Assembly: GCA_965227315.1 (NCBI GenBank)
Contig: OZ245737.1
Location: 372,001 to 436,000, forward strand
DNA: 64,000 bases
Source: JANQHS01 sp965227315
GTDB taxonomy: Bacteria > Bacteroidota > Bacteroidia > Cytophagales > CCMP332
Reading direction: 5' to 3'
This document shows, one piece after another, positions 50,892-60,552 of the stretch (position 1 is its first letter; every line of letters starts with the position of its first letter). Position numbers and translations under genes: made by a program. The notes below the pieces were generated by a model. The model saw nothing but the letters and a program-made list of their open reading frames with translations, was not told the DNA's origin and made no database searches.

Positions 50892-52112
50892 TTAGTTCAC
50901 AGCCCTATGGCCCTTCCAAAGAAAAATCAGATATGGATACAGCAAGGGAACAAATGCCAGCTTATACCTTGCAAGAGTTCCAAAATTGGGAGTGCTCAAT
51001 CCGAGGCCCACGGCCAGGAATACACAATAGGATACCATTGCGATCAGGAAGGCAAGCTCTCCTGAGCCAAGCTTACCCAGCTTATTCCGGGTCTGAACAA
51101 TGAGAAACAAAAGCAACAGGCCCTCTAAGCAAAAAAAGAAATAGGAGATCTTCGGGATCCATATTGGCCATACCCCAAACAGCGTAAGCCACATGGCTCT
51201 GAGCCCGGAGGATATGGCTTCAAAAAAAACCGGCTCTTCATCCAATGAGATCGGAAAGGAATAACCCGTATTCCCTGCAACCCTTTGATGTGCATCGTAG
51301 AGATATGCCCATATATTCTCGGGTGAGTAGACCGGATGATAAACCATAACCCCAAAAACCGCTAGAAAGGCTATAGCCGGCAGTAGTATTCTTCCAAGTC
51401 CTTTTGATGAGTTTCCAAAAACCAAGAAAACAAACCCACCGATCAATATTGCGATCAAAACGGCCATGAATTGAAAGGGCCTTAAGAAATAGATCAGGAC
51501 AAGAATTAAGGTCATGATCAATATTCTCAGCGGTGAGTATCCTGGCCAGGAATTCAGTAATACCGCCAGAAGGAGTACGGAAAAGCCTGAGGTAAATGTT
51601 TCCTTATAGATTCCCGAACTCCAGAATAAAATACTTGGAAGGAGTACCGCTATTCCGAGAGCCAGTCTGGGGATAGCGAATCTCCGCCTTAACAGCTTAA
51701 ATGCGAGAAAGAAAAGAAACAGGTTGAGTAAAGAGCAACTCAATGAGATCAACCAGGGTGATCCGCCCGCGATAAAAACCAATGGTGACAATCCCCATGA
51801 AAAGAATGCAGTCCTAAGATTCGACAGTGGAGCTCCTTCAATGGGTTCAAAACCACCGCTAAACACTATTTCCAAGCCTTTTTTTAGCCAAACAAGGAAT
51901 CCATTCTCCCCCAACCGCTTGGCCAATTCCACAGTCCAGACCGGATCGCCCCCCTCAAGAAAAAAGTAAAAGTACCATGTCGAAAAAATGGAAATCAGGA
52001 TCTTGGAAAAAAGAAGAGACCAGAACATTCTTTTCCCGACTTCCTTGAAGAAAGCATGGTACATTACCCCGATAAAAAGAAGTAGAACCGGAAGATTATA
52101 CAGCCAATCCAT
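50892..52112 (-). CDS. Polytopic membrane protein, possibly polysaccharide-related
   Basis: The 406-residue protein has ten to twelve hydrophobic helices and few charged loops. Fragments LPSILFWSSGIYKETF and STPNFGTLARYKLAFVPLLYPY resemble Bacteroidota membrane proteins found with exopolysaccharide genes, but no glycosyltransferase motif is certain. I do not name a function. The start ATG 52112 overlaps the end of the DUF2851 gene by 17 bases; a longer start to 52136 is less likely. The NeuD-type gene begins 31 bases downstream. Confidence 0.7.
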   Translation of the reverse strand: MDWLYNLPVLLLFIGVMYHAFFKEVGKRMFWSLLFSKILISIFSTWYFYFFLEGGDPVWTVELAKRLGENGFLVWLKKGLEIVFSGGFEPIEGAPLSNLRTAFFSWGLSPLVFIAGGSPWLISLSCSLLNLFLFFLAFKLLRRRFAIPRLALGIAVLLPSILFWSSGIYKETFTSGFSVLLLAVLLNSWPGYSPLRILIMTLILVLIYFLRPFQFMAVLIAILIGGFVFLVFGNSSKGLGRILLPAIAFLAVFGVMVYHPVYSPENIWAYLYDAHQRVAGNTGYSFPISLDEEPVFFEAISSGLRAMWLTLFGVWPIWIPKISYFFFCLEGLLLLFLIVQTRNKLGKLGSGELAFLIAMVSYCVFLAVGLGLSTPNFGTLARYKLAFVPLLYPYLIFLWKGHRAVN

Positions 52113-53394
52113 AGGATTCAAGCCCTTCTTTGACAAGGGAAATACCCTGGTTGCATTTGAGGCAAAGTCCCTTGTCGCAATAGTTCTTTTTCAACTCCAA
52201 AAAACCCTGTGAATCGAACCCGTTCTCCATCTCAAATCCAAGTTCACGCCATTTCTTGATCACCTTGTTGTTTTCCGGTGGGATCTGTTCCAGAATCCTG
52301 ATCGCCTTTTCCAGATATTTCCTTTCACCGGAATAACCGGAATAGGCTACCAAAACAGATGGTATAATATTGATCACCAGGTTTTCCCGGCTTTTCCTAC
52401 CCATCTTCCCCCCTTTTTGTTTCGCTCCCTCAGCAGCAAAATGCAGGTTGTCTTCCCAGAACGAGGTGACCTCATTATTGAATATTTTCCAGGAAAGGCT
52501 TTGGGGATTGAAATTGAGATAAGCTTGCAGAAGGCTCGATTTACCGTTGAAAAAGGCAGCCAATTGTGCGATTCGAATCGTCGGGAAATTTGAAGGCCTC
52601 ATTCTAAAAAACTGCCATTGCTGAGCGTCAATTACCCTGGAACCAAGATCAAGCTTTCTCTTTAGCCGCTCGAATTCCTTTTTAAGTGTAGCGGCATAAT
52701 CGGATTGAGAACCAGGCAAGAATCCTCCCACTCCGAATAATAGCGCTTCGATCGAGAATTGATCATGAGCTATTTTTTGAAGTCTTTTCCAGCCGATCAG
52801 ATCTGCCAATAGAGTAAAAGCCTCATTATTTTTCTTAAATCCGAAATGCCGGAATGTCCAGCGCAACAAGGCTTCTTCCCAATCCCCCTTTTGGCTTTCA
52901 AGAATGGATAGAAAGTCCTGGCTTTTTCTTTGAAGCCTATCCACGACCAGCCGATCAAGCATTGACCGAATCAGAATTCTGTTATTGTTTTCCAAAAATT
53001 CCGAGCAGCGGATCTCAGCCGTTTGGTTGATCAGGTATTCGTAATCCTTTTGATATTGGAAGAATATTCTGCCCTTAAGCACAAGGGTCCTCAAGGTCTC
53101 CCCCTTAACTTTGATCTCCCTATCCTCCTCCAATACCACATGGAGAATAACGTTGTGATAGGCCGGATCATCCTGATGTTTATGCCGATGCCAATCAGAG
53201 CTTTTTTTGTGGATCTCAACATGTCCCGCCCATTCCAGATCTCCGATCTGTATGCGGGCATTCAAAAAATCAGGTCCGGAATCAGTATTCAAGGTGCCGG
53301 GATCCAGGATCTCCAGCGAATCGTTCTCAACAAAAAGGTCTTTTTTATTGAATAACTGAAATTGCCATATGAAATGAAGAAAGTCTTCCCTCAA
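52096..53394 (-). CDS. DUF2851 family protein
   Basis: The 432-residue cytosolic protein matches DUF2851, which is common in Bacteroidota. It starts REDFLHFIWQFQLFNKKDL, followed by the characteristic DPGTLNTDSGPDFLNARIQI and WAGHVEIHKKSSDWHRHKHQ-type His/Asp-rich block. The latter resembles a metal- or nucleic-acid-handling site, but no function is established. A C-terminal Cys pair (CDKGLCLKCNQG) might bind metal. It starts 8 bases after the pyruvate kinase gene, likely in one operon. Confidence 0.85.
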   Translation of the reverse strand: MREDFLHFIWQFQLFNKKDLFVENDSLEILDPGTLNTDSGPDFLNARIQIGDLEWAGHVEIHKKSSDWHRHKHQDDPAYHNVILHVVLEEDREIKVKGETLRTLVLKGRIFFQYQKDYEYLINQTAEIRCSEFLENNNRILIRSMLDRLVVDRLQRKSQDFLSILESQKGDWEEALLRWTFRHFGFKKNNEAFTLLADLIGWKRLQKIAHDQFSIEALLFGVGGFLPGSQSDYAATLKKEFERLKRKLDLGSRVIDAQQWQFFRMRPSNFPTIRIAQLAAFFNGKSSLLQAYLNFNPQSLSWKIFNNEVTSFWEDNLHFAAEGAKQKGGKMGRKSRENLVINIIPSVLVAYSGYSGERKYLEKAIRILEQIPPENNKVIKKWRELGFEMENGFDSQGFLELKKNYCDKGLCLKCNQGISLVKEGLESYGLAV

Positions 53395-53402
53395 CTTTGA
53401 TG

Positions 53403-54836
53403 CTATTCAACCTCGCTAAGCTTAACCATGTTGGTTCTGAGCTTCTTGTACATGGGCATGCTCGCGGTGTTGATGTAAATATCTCCTTTCTTTAAGATAC
53501 CATTCTTTTTGAGAATCTTCTCAAGATCCTCTATGGTTCCGTCGGTCGATTCAAATTTGTCGTAGTAGATCCCTCTTACGCCCCAAAGAAGATTCAGGGT
53601 ACTCAGGATATCCTTGTTGGCTGTAAAAACGAAAATGAATGATTTGGGTCTGTGACGTGCCAATCGCAAGGCCGTATAACCGGAGAAGGTCATGCCGGTG
53701 ATCACCTTGGCTTTGGCGACCTCTGCCAGCTTGCAGGCCATGGCGATCACAGAATCATTCACAAAGATCTCCGAATTGGGATCAACCTCATAATTCTTGA
53801 AATAAACATCCGCCTTTTCTTCAATGCTGTCGATCGTCTTGGTCATACTCCTGACCGTCTCCACGGGATAATTTCCAACAGCTGTCTCACCACTGAGCAT
53901 CAGGGTATCGGCTCCATCGAGAACTGCGTTTGCAACATCATTGGTCTCAGCTCTTGTAGGCCTGGAATTCTCGATCATGGATTCCATCATTTGAGTAGCG
54001 ATGATCACCGGTGTTGCTGCAAGGTTGCATTTATGAACGATCTTCTTTTGGATCATCGGTACGTTTTCCATTGGGATCTCTACCCCAAGATCTCCCCGGG
54101 CAACCATAATGGCATCGGAATGCTCAATGATCTCGTCAATATTCTCAACAGCCTCGGGTTTTTCAATTTTAGCGATCACCTTGGCGCTTCCCTTGAGATC
54201 CTTGATGCTTTTCCTGAGGTCCTTCACATCTTTTGCAGACCTAACGAACGATAAGGCAACCCAATCGACCTTATTTTGAATTCCAAATTTCAGATCGCTA
54301 TGGTCTTTCTGTGTCATTGAAGGTGCTGAAACCACTGTGCCAGGAAGATTCATTCCTTTCTTGTCCCTGAGTACTCCACCCACTTTTATGCGGCAGACCA
54401 CCTCCTTCTTTTTGGGAAAAACCTCTCTTACCTTCAGTTCGATCTTTCCATCATCCAGGAGAATTGTCTCTCCCTTTTTAACGTCCTTGTAAAGTGATTC
54501 ATATTGGGTGGAAATTCTGGCCGGCGTCCCCAATTCGTCCAGGCTGGTGATCGTGATCAGGTTACCGCTTTTTAACAATACGCTTCCATTCTCCATGGTT
54601 CCTACCCTGATCTTTGGCCCGCTCAGATCCATAAGCGTGCTGATATAAAGTCCTCTATCCCGATTGATATCCTTGATCTGTTTGATCACCTCCAAATGAT
54701 CCTTGTGGGTGCCGTGACTAAAGTTCAAACGAAAGACATCTACCCCGGCGTCTACCAACTTATCCATGACCTTCCTGGAATTGGAAGCAGGGCCCACGGT
54801 GGCGATGATCTTTGTTCGGTTAAAAATATTTTTCAT
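53403..54836 (-). CDS. pyk: Pyruvate kinase
   Basis: The 477-residue glycolytic enzyme converts phosphoenolpyruvate and ADP to pyruvate and ATP. It has TKIIATVGPASNSRKVMDKL, FRLNFSHGTHKDH, LMDLSGPKIRVG, the signature KIEKPEAVENIDEIIEHSDAIMVARGDLGVEIP block (split by the B domain), and MMESMIENSRPTRAETNDVANAVLDG. Its C-terminal domain is complete. It overlaps the IPExxxVDY gene by four bases, the usual Bacteroidota pairing. Confidence 0.97.
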   Translation of the reverse strand: MKNIFNRTKIIATVGPASNSRKVMDKLVDAGVDVFRLNFSHGTHKDHLEVIKQIKDINRDRGLYISTLMDLSGPKIRVGTMENGSVLLKSGNLITITSLDELGTPARISTQYESLYKDVKKGETILLDDGKIELKVREVFPKKKEVVCRIKVGGVLRDKKGMNLPGTVVSAPSMTQKDHSDLKFGIQNKVDWVALSFVRSAKDVKDLRKSIKDLKGSAKVIAKIEKPEAVENIDEIIEHSDAIMVARGDLGVEIPMENVPMIQKKIVHKCNLAATPVIIATQMMESMIENSRPTRAETNDVANAVLDGADTLMLSGETAVGNYPVETVRSMTKTIDSIEEKADVYFKNYEVDPNSEIFVNDSVIAMACKLAEVAKAKVITGMTFSGYTALRLARHRPKSFIFVFTANKDILSTLNLLWGVRGIYYDKFESTDGTIEDLEKILKKNGILKKGDIYINTASMPMYKKLRTNMVKLSEVE

Positions 54837-55270
54837 TGATCAGGTATTAAATAATCTCTGTTTTTTATTCGATTCGGATCATATTTTGCTACCAGGTTCA
54901 ACCCTTCAAGTTTTCTGAGTTTACCCATACAATCCGCCTCATTCAACTCTGTTCTGCTTTCGCAATAAAAAATGAAATCAAAATCTTTGAGCTCGGCGAA
55001 AATGGGCCCCGAGAAGATGCTTTTTTCTTCGTCAAAACCCCTGTTCTCGATCAGGCGAAAAGAGTGAAAGCCTGTATCACAAAAGTAGTTCAAATGAAGT
55101 TGGATTCTTTTTCCGGGCCCCGAAAACTTTAGGTCTTTTTCCCTTTTCAAACGGATATTGAATTCCCGTGAAATACGGTAAGCCATCTTATAAGCCTTGA
55201 TACCTGCCGACAAGGCAAATAAGAGTCCCGGAACATCCAGATCAAGGTCCAGCTTTAGCGTCTTTTTCAA
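54833..55270 (-). CDS. IPExxxVDY family protein
   Basis: The 145-residue protein belongs to a small Bacteroidota family that sits beside pyk and acpP; its function is unknown. It starts KKTLKLDLDLDVPGLLFALS and contains IQLHLNYFCDTGFHSFRLI and FAELKDFDFIFYCES. It ends NRDYLIPDQ, matching the family tail pattern in outline. There is no signal or membrane segment. It diverges from acpP across 119 bases. Confidence 0.8.
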   Translation of the reverse strand: MKKTLKLDLDLDVPGLLFALSAGIKAYKMAYRISREFNIRLKREKDLKFSGPGKRIQLHLNYFCDTGFHSFRLIENRGFDEEKSIFSGPIFAELKDFDFIFYCESRTELNEADCMGKLRKLEGLNLVAKYDPNRIKNRDYLIPDQ

Positions 55271-55331
55271 AAATATCTGGTCTTGGGAAAAAGAATAAGC
55301 ATATTCAGCGCAAGCTTAATGACAATATATG

Positions 55332-55362
55332 TTTGTCAAATATACATTTATGCATTTCTTTG
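55332..55362 (+). promoter_or_regulatory. Predicted promoter of acpP-fabF
   Basis: TTTG (55332-55335) is followed after 19 bases by TTTCTTTG (55355-55362), which differs from TAnnTTTG only at the second base. The predicted start point is near 55367, leaving about 23 bases before the acpP ATG. Confidence 0.5.
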
Positions 55363-55389
55363 CAGCTGTTTATAATTAACTCCAAAACT

Positions 55390-55626
55390 ATGTCTGAAAT
55401 AGCTCAAAAAGTAAAAAGCATTATTGTTGAGAAATTAGGTGTTGAAGATTCAGAGGTTACTCCTGAAGCCAGTTTCACCAACGATCTTGGCGCGGACTCC
55501 CTGGACACAGTTGAGCTCATTATGGAATTCGAAAAAGAGTTTAACATTTCTATCCCCGACGATCAGGCTGAAAACATCTCAACAGTAGGTCAGGCTATTG
55601 CATACCTGGAAGAGAATAGCAAATAA
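55390..55626 (+). CDS. acpP: Acyl carrier protein
   Basis: The 78-residue acidic carrier shuttles fatty-acid intermediates. The phosphopantetheine serine lies in DLGADSLDTVELIMEFE. The start is ATG 55390 (MSEIAQKVKSIIVEK); a longer frame upstream is spurious because it crosses the promoter. fabF follows after 11 bases, as usual. Confidence 0.97.
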   Translation: MSEIAQKVKSIIVEKLGVEDSEVTPEASFTNDLGADSLDTVELIMEFEKEFNISIPDDQAENISTVGQAIAYLEENSK

Positions 55627-55637
55627 TTAAAGAAAAT

Positions 55638-56882
55638 ATGAGCCTCAGGAGGGTTGTAGTTACGGGTCTGGGCGCCTTAACCCCTCTCGGGAACGATCCC
55701 CAATCTTTTTGGCAGGGGATGTGCGAAGGGAAAAGTGGCGCTGCTCCTATCACCAAGTTTGACGCAACAAACTTTAAGACAAGGTTTGCCTGCGAACTAA
55801 AGGATTTTGATCCTTCGGTAATACTGGACAGAAAGGAAACCAGAAAACTGGATCCTTATGCCCAATACGCGTTGGTGTGTGCCGACCAGGCCGTGCAGGA
55901 TTCCGGTATTCTTGATGCTTTCGATCCCGACCGCGTCGGCGTCGTTTGGGCTTCGGGAATCGGAGGACTCGATACCTTTCAAAAGGAGGTAACAGGATTT
56001 ATTGAGGGAAATGGGGTTCCCAGATACAACCCCTTTTTCATTCCCAAAATGATCGCGGACATCGGCGCGGGCCATATATCTATGCGATATGGGTTTAGAG
56101 GGCCGAATTATGCAACCGTTTCAGCCTGTGCATCTTCAACCAATGCGATCGTCAACTCTTTCCATCATATCAAAATGGGCTATGCCGATGCGATGGTTGC
56201 CGGCGGATCTGAAGCCGCAGTTGTAGAAGCGGGAATTGGAGGGTTCAATGCCATGAAGGCCCTTTCGGAAAGAAATGATTCTCCTGAAACAGCCTCAAGA
56301 CCTTTCGATAAGGATAGAGATGGATTTGTACTCGGCGAAGGAGCCGGTGCGCTGATCCTTGAAGAATACGAGCAGGCCAAAAAACGAGGCGCCACAATTT
56401 ATGCCGAGATCGTAGGTGGTGGTATGACCGCCGATGCTCACCATATTACCGCACCTCATCCGGAGGGTCTTGGCGCGTTGAACGTGATGAGAAATGCACT
56501 GAGGGACGCGGAGATGAACCCTGATGAAATCGACTACATCAATGTTCACGGAACAAGCACACCTTTGGGAGATATCTCCGAAGCTGTAGCCATTCAAAAG
56601 GTATTTGGTGAGAGTGCCTACGATCTGAACATCTCATCCACCAAGTCCATGACCGGGCATCTTCTTGGAGCGGCCGGAGCTGTAGAGGCAATCGCCTGTA
56701 TCCTGGCCATCAAAAACGATATGGTCCCTCCTACGATCAATCATTTCACCGACGATGAACGGTTCGATCCAAAACTGAACTTTACCTTTAATGCTCCTCA
56801 GGAAAGGAAGATCAGGGCAGCATTGAGCAATACCTTTGGCTTTGGCGGACACAATTTTTCAGCGATCTTTAGGGAAGTATAG
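55638..56882 (+). CDS. fabF: Beta-ketoacyl-ACP synthase II
   Basis: The 414-residue condensing enzyme elongates fatty acids. The catalytic cysteine is in VSACASSTNAIVN, and the two histidines are in HGTSTPLGD and STKSMTGHLLGAAGAVEA. The ending TFGFGGHNFSAIF is typical. It follows acpP by 11 bases and precedes rnc by 12, a conserved Bacteroidota order. Confidence 0.97.
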   Translation: MSLRRVVVTGLGALTPLGNDPQSFWQGMCEGKSGAAPITKFDATNFKTRFACELKDFDPSVILDRKETRKLDPYAQYALVCADQAVQDSGILDAFDPDRVGVVWASGIGGLDTFQKEVTGFIEGNGVPRYNPFFIPKMIADIGAGHISMRYGFRGPNYATVSACASSTNAIVNSFHHIKMGYADAMVAGGSEAAVVEAGIGGFNAMKALSERNDSPETASRPFDKDRDGFVLGEGAGALILEEYEQAKKRGATIYAEIVGGGMTADAHHITAPHPEGLGALNVMRNALRDAEMNPDEIDYINVHGTSTPLGDISEAVAIQKVFGESAYDLNISSTKSMTGHLLGAAGAVEAIACILAIKNDMVPPTINHFTDDERFDPKLNFTFNAPQERKIRAALSNTFGFGGHNFSAIFREV

Positions 56883-56894
56883 TCCCAATCTTTT

Positions 56895-57614
56895 TTGGTC
56901 AAAAAAATCTTTTCGAAATCAGGTAGCCCATCATTGAAGAAAAGGGTGAAGCTTATCACCGGGGTAACACCTTCCAACATCAAGCTGTACAATACCGCTT
57001 TCGTCCATGCTTCCAAAGCCAGTAGGAATAACTTCGGCCTCAAGGAGGATAACGAAAGACTTGAATATCTTGGAGATGCCGTGCTCGACACAATTGTGGC
57101 CGATTTTCTCTATCGCAAATTCCCACTGAAAAATGAAGGCTTTCTTACCGAGATCAGGTCGAGGATCGTAAACAGGGATACCTTGAACAAGGTTGGTGGG
57201 GAAATAGGTCTTGGAGGCCTGCTTGTGACCAATTCAAGGCTGATGAACTCCAAGAACCAAAAAGGCCTTCTCGGAGATGCCCTTGAAGCCCTCATTGGAG
57301 CGATATACCTCGATAAGGGATATGATAAATGCAAGTCCTTCGTGATCGAAAAAATCCTGAGAAACCATATCGATCTTGATCTTGTAGTCCGGGAAAACCC
57401 GAATTACAAAAGTCTGGTACTGGAGTGGGCACAGAAACATGGTCATGAAGTGAAATTTCAGATCGTCGGAGAAAAGGGAGAAGCGTTCAAAAAGGAATTC
57501 GAGGCCGAAGTGCTGCTTGACGGAGAGACCTTCGGCACAGGAACCGGCAAAAACAAAAAGAGGGCCGAACAATATGCAGCTCTGCAGGTTTGTAAGGAGT
57601 TAAAGCTGATTTGA
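56895..57614 (+). CDS. rnc: Ribonuclease III
   Basis: The 239-residue dsRNA endonuclease processes rRNA precursors and structured mRNA. The catalytic signature ERLEYLGDAVLDTIVADFLY is at residues 54-73 (Glu57, Asp61). It is followed by GDALEALIGAIYLDKGY, then a C-terminal dsRNA-binding domain with GEKGEAFKKEFEAEVLLDG and KKRAEQYAALQVC. The start is TTG 56895. nadE begins directly at the next base after its stop. Confidence 0.95.
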   Translation: MVKKIFSKSGSPSLKKRVKLITGVTPSNIKLYNTAFVHASKASRNNFGLKEDNERLEYLGDAVLDTIVADFLYRKFPLKNEGFLTEIRSRIVNRDTLNKVGGEIGLGGLLVTNSRLMNSKNQKGLLGDALEALIGAIYLDKGYDKCKSFVIEKILRNHIDLDLVVRENPNYKSLVLEWAQKHGHEVKFQIVGEKGEAFKKEFEAEVLLDGETFGTGTGKNKKRAEQYAALQVCKELKLI

Positions 57615-59447
57615 TTGGATCCTCAATTACCTCTCGATAAGATATTTCTGGCATCGGTAAACCAATGCCCCTTTGATTGGGACAACAATGTCAGCAACTT
57701 GATCAACTGCCTGGAAGAAGCGAAATCAGCGGGAGCGGAACTGGTTCTATTTCCGGAATTGGCACTGACCGGATACAGTTGTGAAGACACTTTCCTCTCC
57801 GGTTGGTTGGTCAAAAATGCACTTGAAAATCTCAAAAGGATCATCCCCTGTACCAAGGGTATCTTCACCAATATCGGCATTCCCATAAGATTAAATAATC
57901 AATTATACAATTGCTCAGTAATAATTGATAATGAGAAGATTATAGGAATCGCTGCAAAGCAGAACTTAGCAAATGACGGGGTTTACTATGAGCCAAGATG
58001 GTTCGCTCCCTGGCCTAAGGGAAAGGTTGAGCAGGTAGAAATTCTCGGGCATATAGTGCCTATAGGAGAACAGATCTTCGACTTTCATGGCATTAAAGTG
58101 GGATTCGAAATTTGTGAAGACGCCTGGCATGAGGAGAGCAGGCCCGGAAACCAATATGCGCGTCAGCAAGTGGATATACTCCTGAACCCCAGCGCCAGTC
58201 ATTTTTCATTTGGAAAGGCTTTTTTCAGAAGAGATCTCGTGATCGAAAGCTCGCGAAAATTCGACTGCCTGTACCTCTACTCAAATCTACTTGGCAACGA
58301 TAGCGGTCGTCTGATCTTCGATGGAGAAATGCTTGCCGCCAACAAGGGCAAACTCCTGGCTTCAAACAGATTCTTTTCCTTTAAGAGCCACAACCTTATG
58401 GGCTTGAGCAACAAGACAGAAATGGTTGAGGAGGATCTGTCGGATTTTGAATTCTTTCCCAGGGCGGTCTCACTGGCTCTTTTCGATTATATGCGGAGAA
58501 GTAAGACCAAGGGATTTGTCATATCTCTCAGCGGGGGTGCTGATTCCAGTTGCTGCGCGGTAATCATTCATGAAATGGTCAAAAACGCCATTTCGGAGCT
58601 TGGTATCAACGGATTCAAGCAAAAATTAGGCTTTGCTTCAGGGGATTCTTTGGGGGAAATCATGAACCAAATGCTGGTCACCGTGTATCAGGCAACAGAT
58701 AACTCATCAAATGAAACATTCGAGTCAGCTAAAGCTCTTTCCGATCATATCCAAGCCAACTTCCTCGAATGGGATGTGGAAAACCTGGTGAGGGATTACC
58801 GACAACTTGTCGAAGAGAAAACCGGCCGGAAGTTCACATGGGAAAACGATGATCTCCCACTGCAAAATGTACAGGCGAGGGCAAGGGTGCCCGGACTGTG
58901 GCTATTGGCTAACCAACTGGGTTATTTATTGATATCCACCTCTAACCGCAGCGAGTTGGATGTAGGATATGCCACCATGGACGGTGACACTGCCGGAAGC
59001 CTTGCTCCGATTGCCGGGGTCTCAAAGCACTTTGTCCTGAACTGGCTAAGATACGCTTATGAAGAGCTTGGTTATCAAGGACTTGAGCATGTTGTCAACC
59101 TGACACCTACTGCCGAGTTACGGCCTCCTGACCAGGACCAGACAGATGAGGAAGACCTCATGCCCTACAGGGTTCTGAATCTGATCGAAAAGTTTGCAAT
59201 CGGGTTAAGAATGTCTCCGGCAGAGGTATACGAGAAAATGATTCAATCCGGATATGAAAAAGAACCCGAATTAAAAGGCTGGATCAAAAAATTCTTCATT
59301 CTTTGGCACAGAAATCAGTGGAAGAGGGAACGAACTGCTCCATCCTTCCACCTTGACGATCTAAATGTGGATCCAAAAACCTGGTGCAGATTTCCAATCC
59401 TTTCCGGAGGATTTGAACAAGAGCTCCGGGAATTAGAAAAAAAATAG
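57615..59447 (+). CDS. nadE: Glutamine-dependent NAD+ synthetase
   Basis: The 610-residue enzyme makes NAD+ from nicotinic acid adenine dinucleotide, using glutamine as ammonia source. The N-terminal nitrilase-type glutaminase (about 1-270) shows LVLFPELALTGYSCED (Glu) and KVGFEICEDAWHEE (catalytic Cys). The C-terminal synthetase has the PP-loop ISLSGGADSSC and STSNRSELDVGY. Its start is TTG 57615, immediately after the rnc stop. lgt follows after 6 bases. Confidence 0.95.
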   Translation: MDPQLPLDKIFLASVNQCPFDWDNNVSNLINCLEEAKSAGAELVLFPELALTGYSCEDTFLSGWLVKNALENLKRIIPCTKGIFTNIGIPIRLNNQLYNCSVIIDNEKIIGIAAKQNLANDGVYYEPRWFAPWPKGKVEQVEILGHIVPIGEQIFDFHGIKVGFEICEDAWHEESRPGNQYARQQVDILLNPSASHFSFGKAFFRRDLVIESSRKFDCLYLYSNLLGNDSGRLIFDGEMLAANKGKLLASNRFFSFKSHNLMGLSNKTEMVEEDLSDFEFFPRAVSLALFDYMRRSKTKGFVISLSGGADSSCCAVIIHEMVKNAISELGINGFKQKLGFASGDSLGEIMNQMLVTVYQATDNSSNETFESAKALSDHIQANFLEWDVENLVRDYRQLVEEKTGRKFTWENDDLPLQNVQARARVPGLWLLANQLGYLLISTSNRSELDVGYATMDGDTAGSLAPIAGVSKHFVLNWLRYAYEELGYQGLEHVVNLTPTAELRPPDQDQTDEEDLMPYRVLNLIEKFAIGLRMSPAEVYEKMIQSGYEKEPELKGWIKKFFILWHRNQWKRERTAPSFHLDDLNVDPKTWCRFPILSGGFEQELRELEKK

Positions 59448-59453
59448 ACCCCT

Positions 59454-60530
59454 ATGCTCCAAAACCTGGCATTTATTCTTTGGAATGTAAAACCTCAGAT
59501 CTTCCAATTGGGAAGTTTTGAGGTTCGATGGTACGGTCTGCTCTTTGCTATGGGATTTTTCATAGGACAACACATCCTTGTGAAATGGTATAAGAGTGAA
59601 GGGAAAAGCGAAAAAGACGTAGAGAGGATCACCCTCTATGTGGTGATCGCTACGGTGATCGGTGCAAGACTAGGCCATTGTCTTTTTTACGAGCCTGCCT
59701 ATTATCTCTCAAATCCACTTGAGATCCTGAAGGTTTGGAAAGGTGGATTAGCCTCCCATGGGGCTGCCATAGGCATTCTAACAGGCATTTACCTCTATGT
59801 CCGGAACACTCCGGGCCAAACCTATTTCTACGTATTGGACCGCCTGGTGATCCTTGTGGCAATAGGCGGAGGGTTTATCAGACTGGGCAACATGATGAAT
59901 TCGGAGATCATAGGCAAAGAAGCTGATTTACCATGGTCCTTTGTTTACACCTATGCCAGTGAAGATCGACTAAAAGCCAATTTCCCTGGAATTATCGAGA
60001 AAATAGAATTTAGAAAGGACCGTAAGGGCTCTATCGAAAATGGAAAAGCGCCCATGCTTATGAAGATAAGCCTATATGAACCTGTTGATTCCATCGCTAC
60101 AAGGGCATTTGTTGAATCCCAGGTTCTGAGTACTGTTGAGGCAGATCCTGAGCTGAATAAGTTTTTGAATATTCCTGAAAAACCCAAATTCATTGCCGGA
60201 GCACCAGGGGTTGGAGCCGTGAATATACTGGGCGTACCAAGGCATCCGACACAACTCTATGAATCCTTTAGCTATTTTTTGATCGCATTCCTGCTCTATT
60301 TTTTCATTTACCGACGAGAAAAGGACTTTCCCGAAGGGAAGATCTTTGCGTGGTTCCTAATTTTGCTCTTTGGAATTCGTTTTTTCCATGAATTCTTAAA
60401 AGAGAACCAGGTGGGGTTTGAAGAAGGGATAGCTTTCAATATGGGGCAACTTCTGAGTGTCCCTCTGGTGTTGACAGGTATATATCTGTTGATCTACAAA
60501 GTAAGGCCTGCTGAAAAGAATAAAACCTGA
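59454..60530 (+). CDS. lgt: Prolipoprotein diacylglyceryl transferase
   Basis: Lgt adds diacylglycerol to the lipobox cysteine, the first step of lipoprotein maturation. The 358-residue membrane protein has VRWYGLLFAMGFFIG, GARLGHCLFYEPAYYL, the signature GGGFIRLGNMMNSEIIG (140-156) and a late PRHPTQLYESFSY block. Between the last two is an insertion of roughly 70 residues compared with E. coli Lgt (291 residues). About seven membrane helices are visible. Several lipoproteins in this window are its likely substrates. Confidence 0.95.
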   Translation: MLQNLAFILWNVKPQIFQLGSFEVRWYGLLFAMGFFIGQHILVKWYKSEGKSEKDVERITLYVVIATVIGARLGHCLFYEPAYYLSNPLEILKVWKGGLASHGAAIGILTGIYLYVRNTPGQTYFYVLDRLVILVAIGGGFIRLGNMMNSEIIGKEADLPWSFVYTYASEDRLKANFPGIIEKIEFRKDRKGSIENGKAPMLMKISLYEPVDSIATRAFVESQVLSTVEADPELNKFLNIPEKPKFIAGAPGVGAVNILGVPRHPTQLYESFSYFLIAFLLYFFIYRREKDFPEGKIFAWFLILLFGIRFFHEFLKENQVGFEEGIAFNMGQLLSVPLVLTGIYLLIYKVRPAEKNKT

Positions 60531-60552
60531 TATCACGTTTTTCTCAGCCGGA

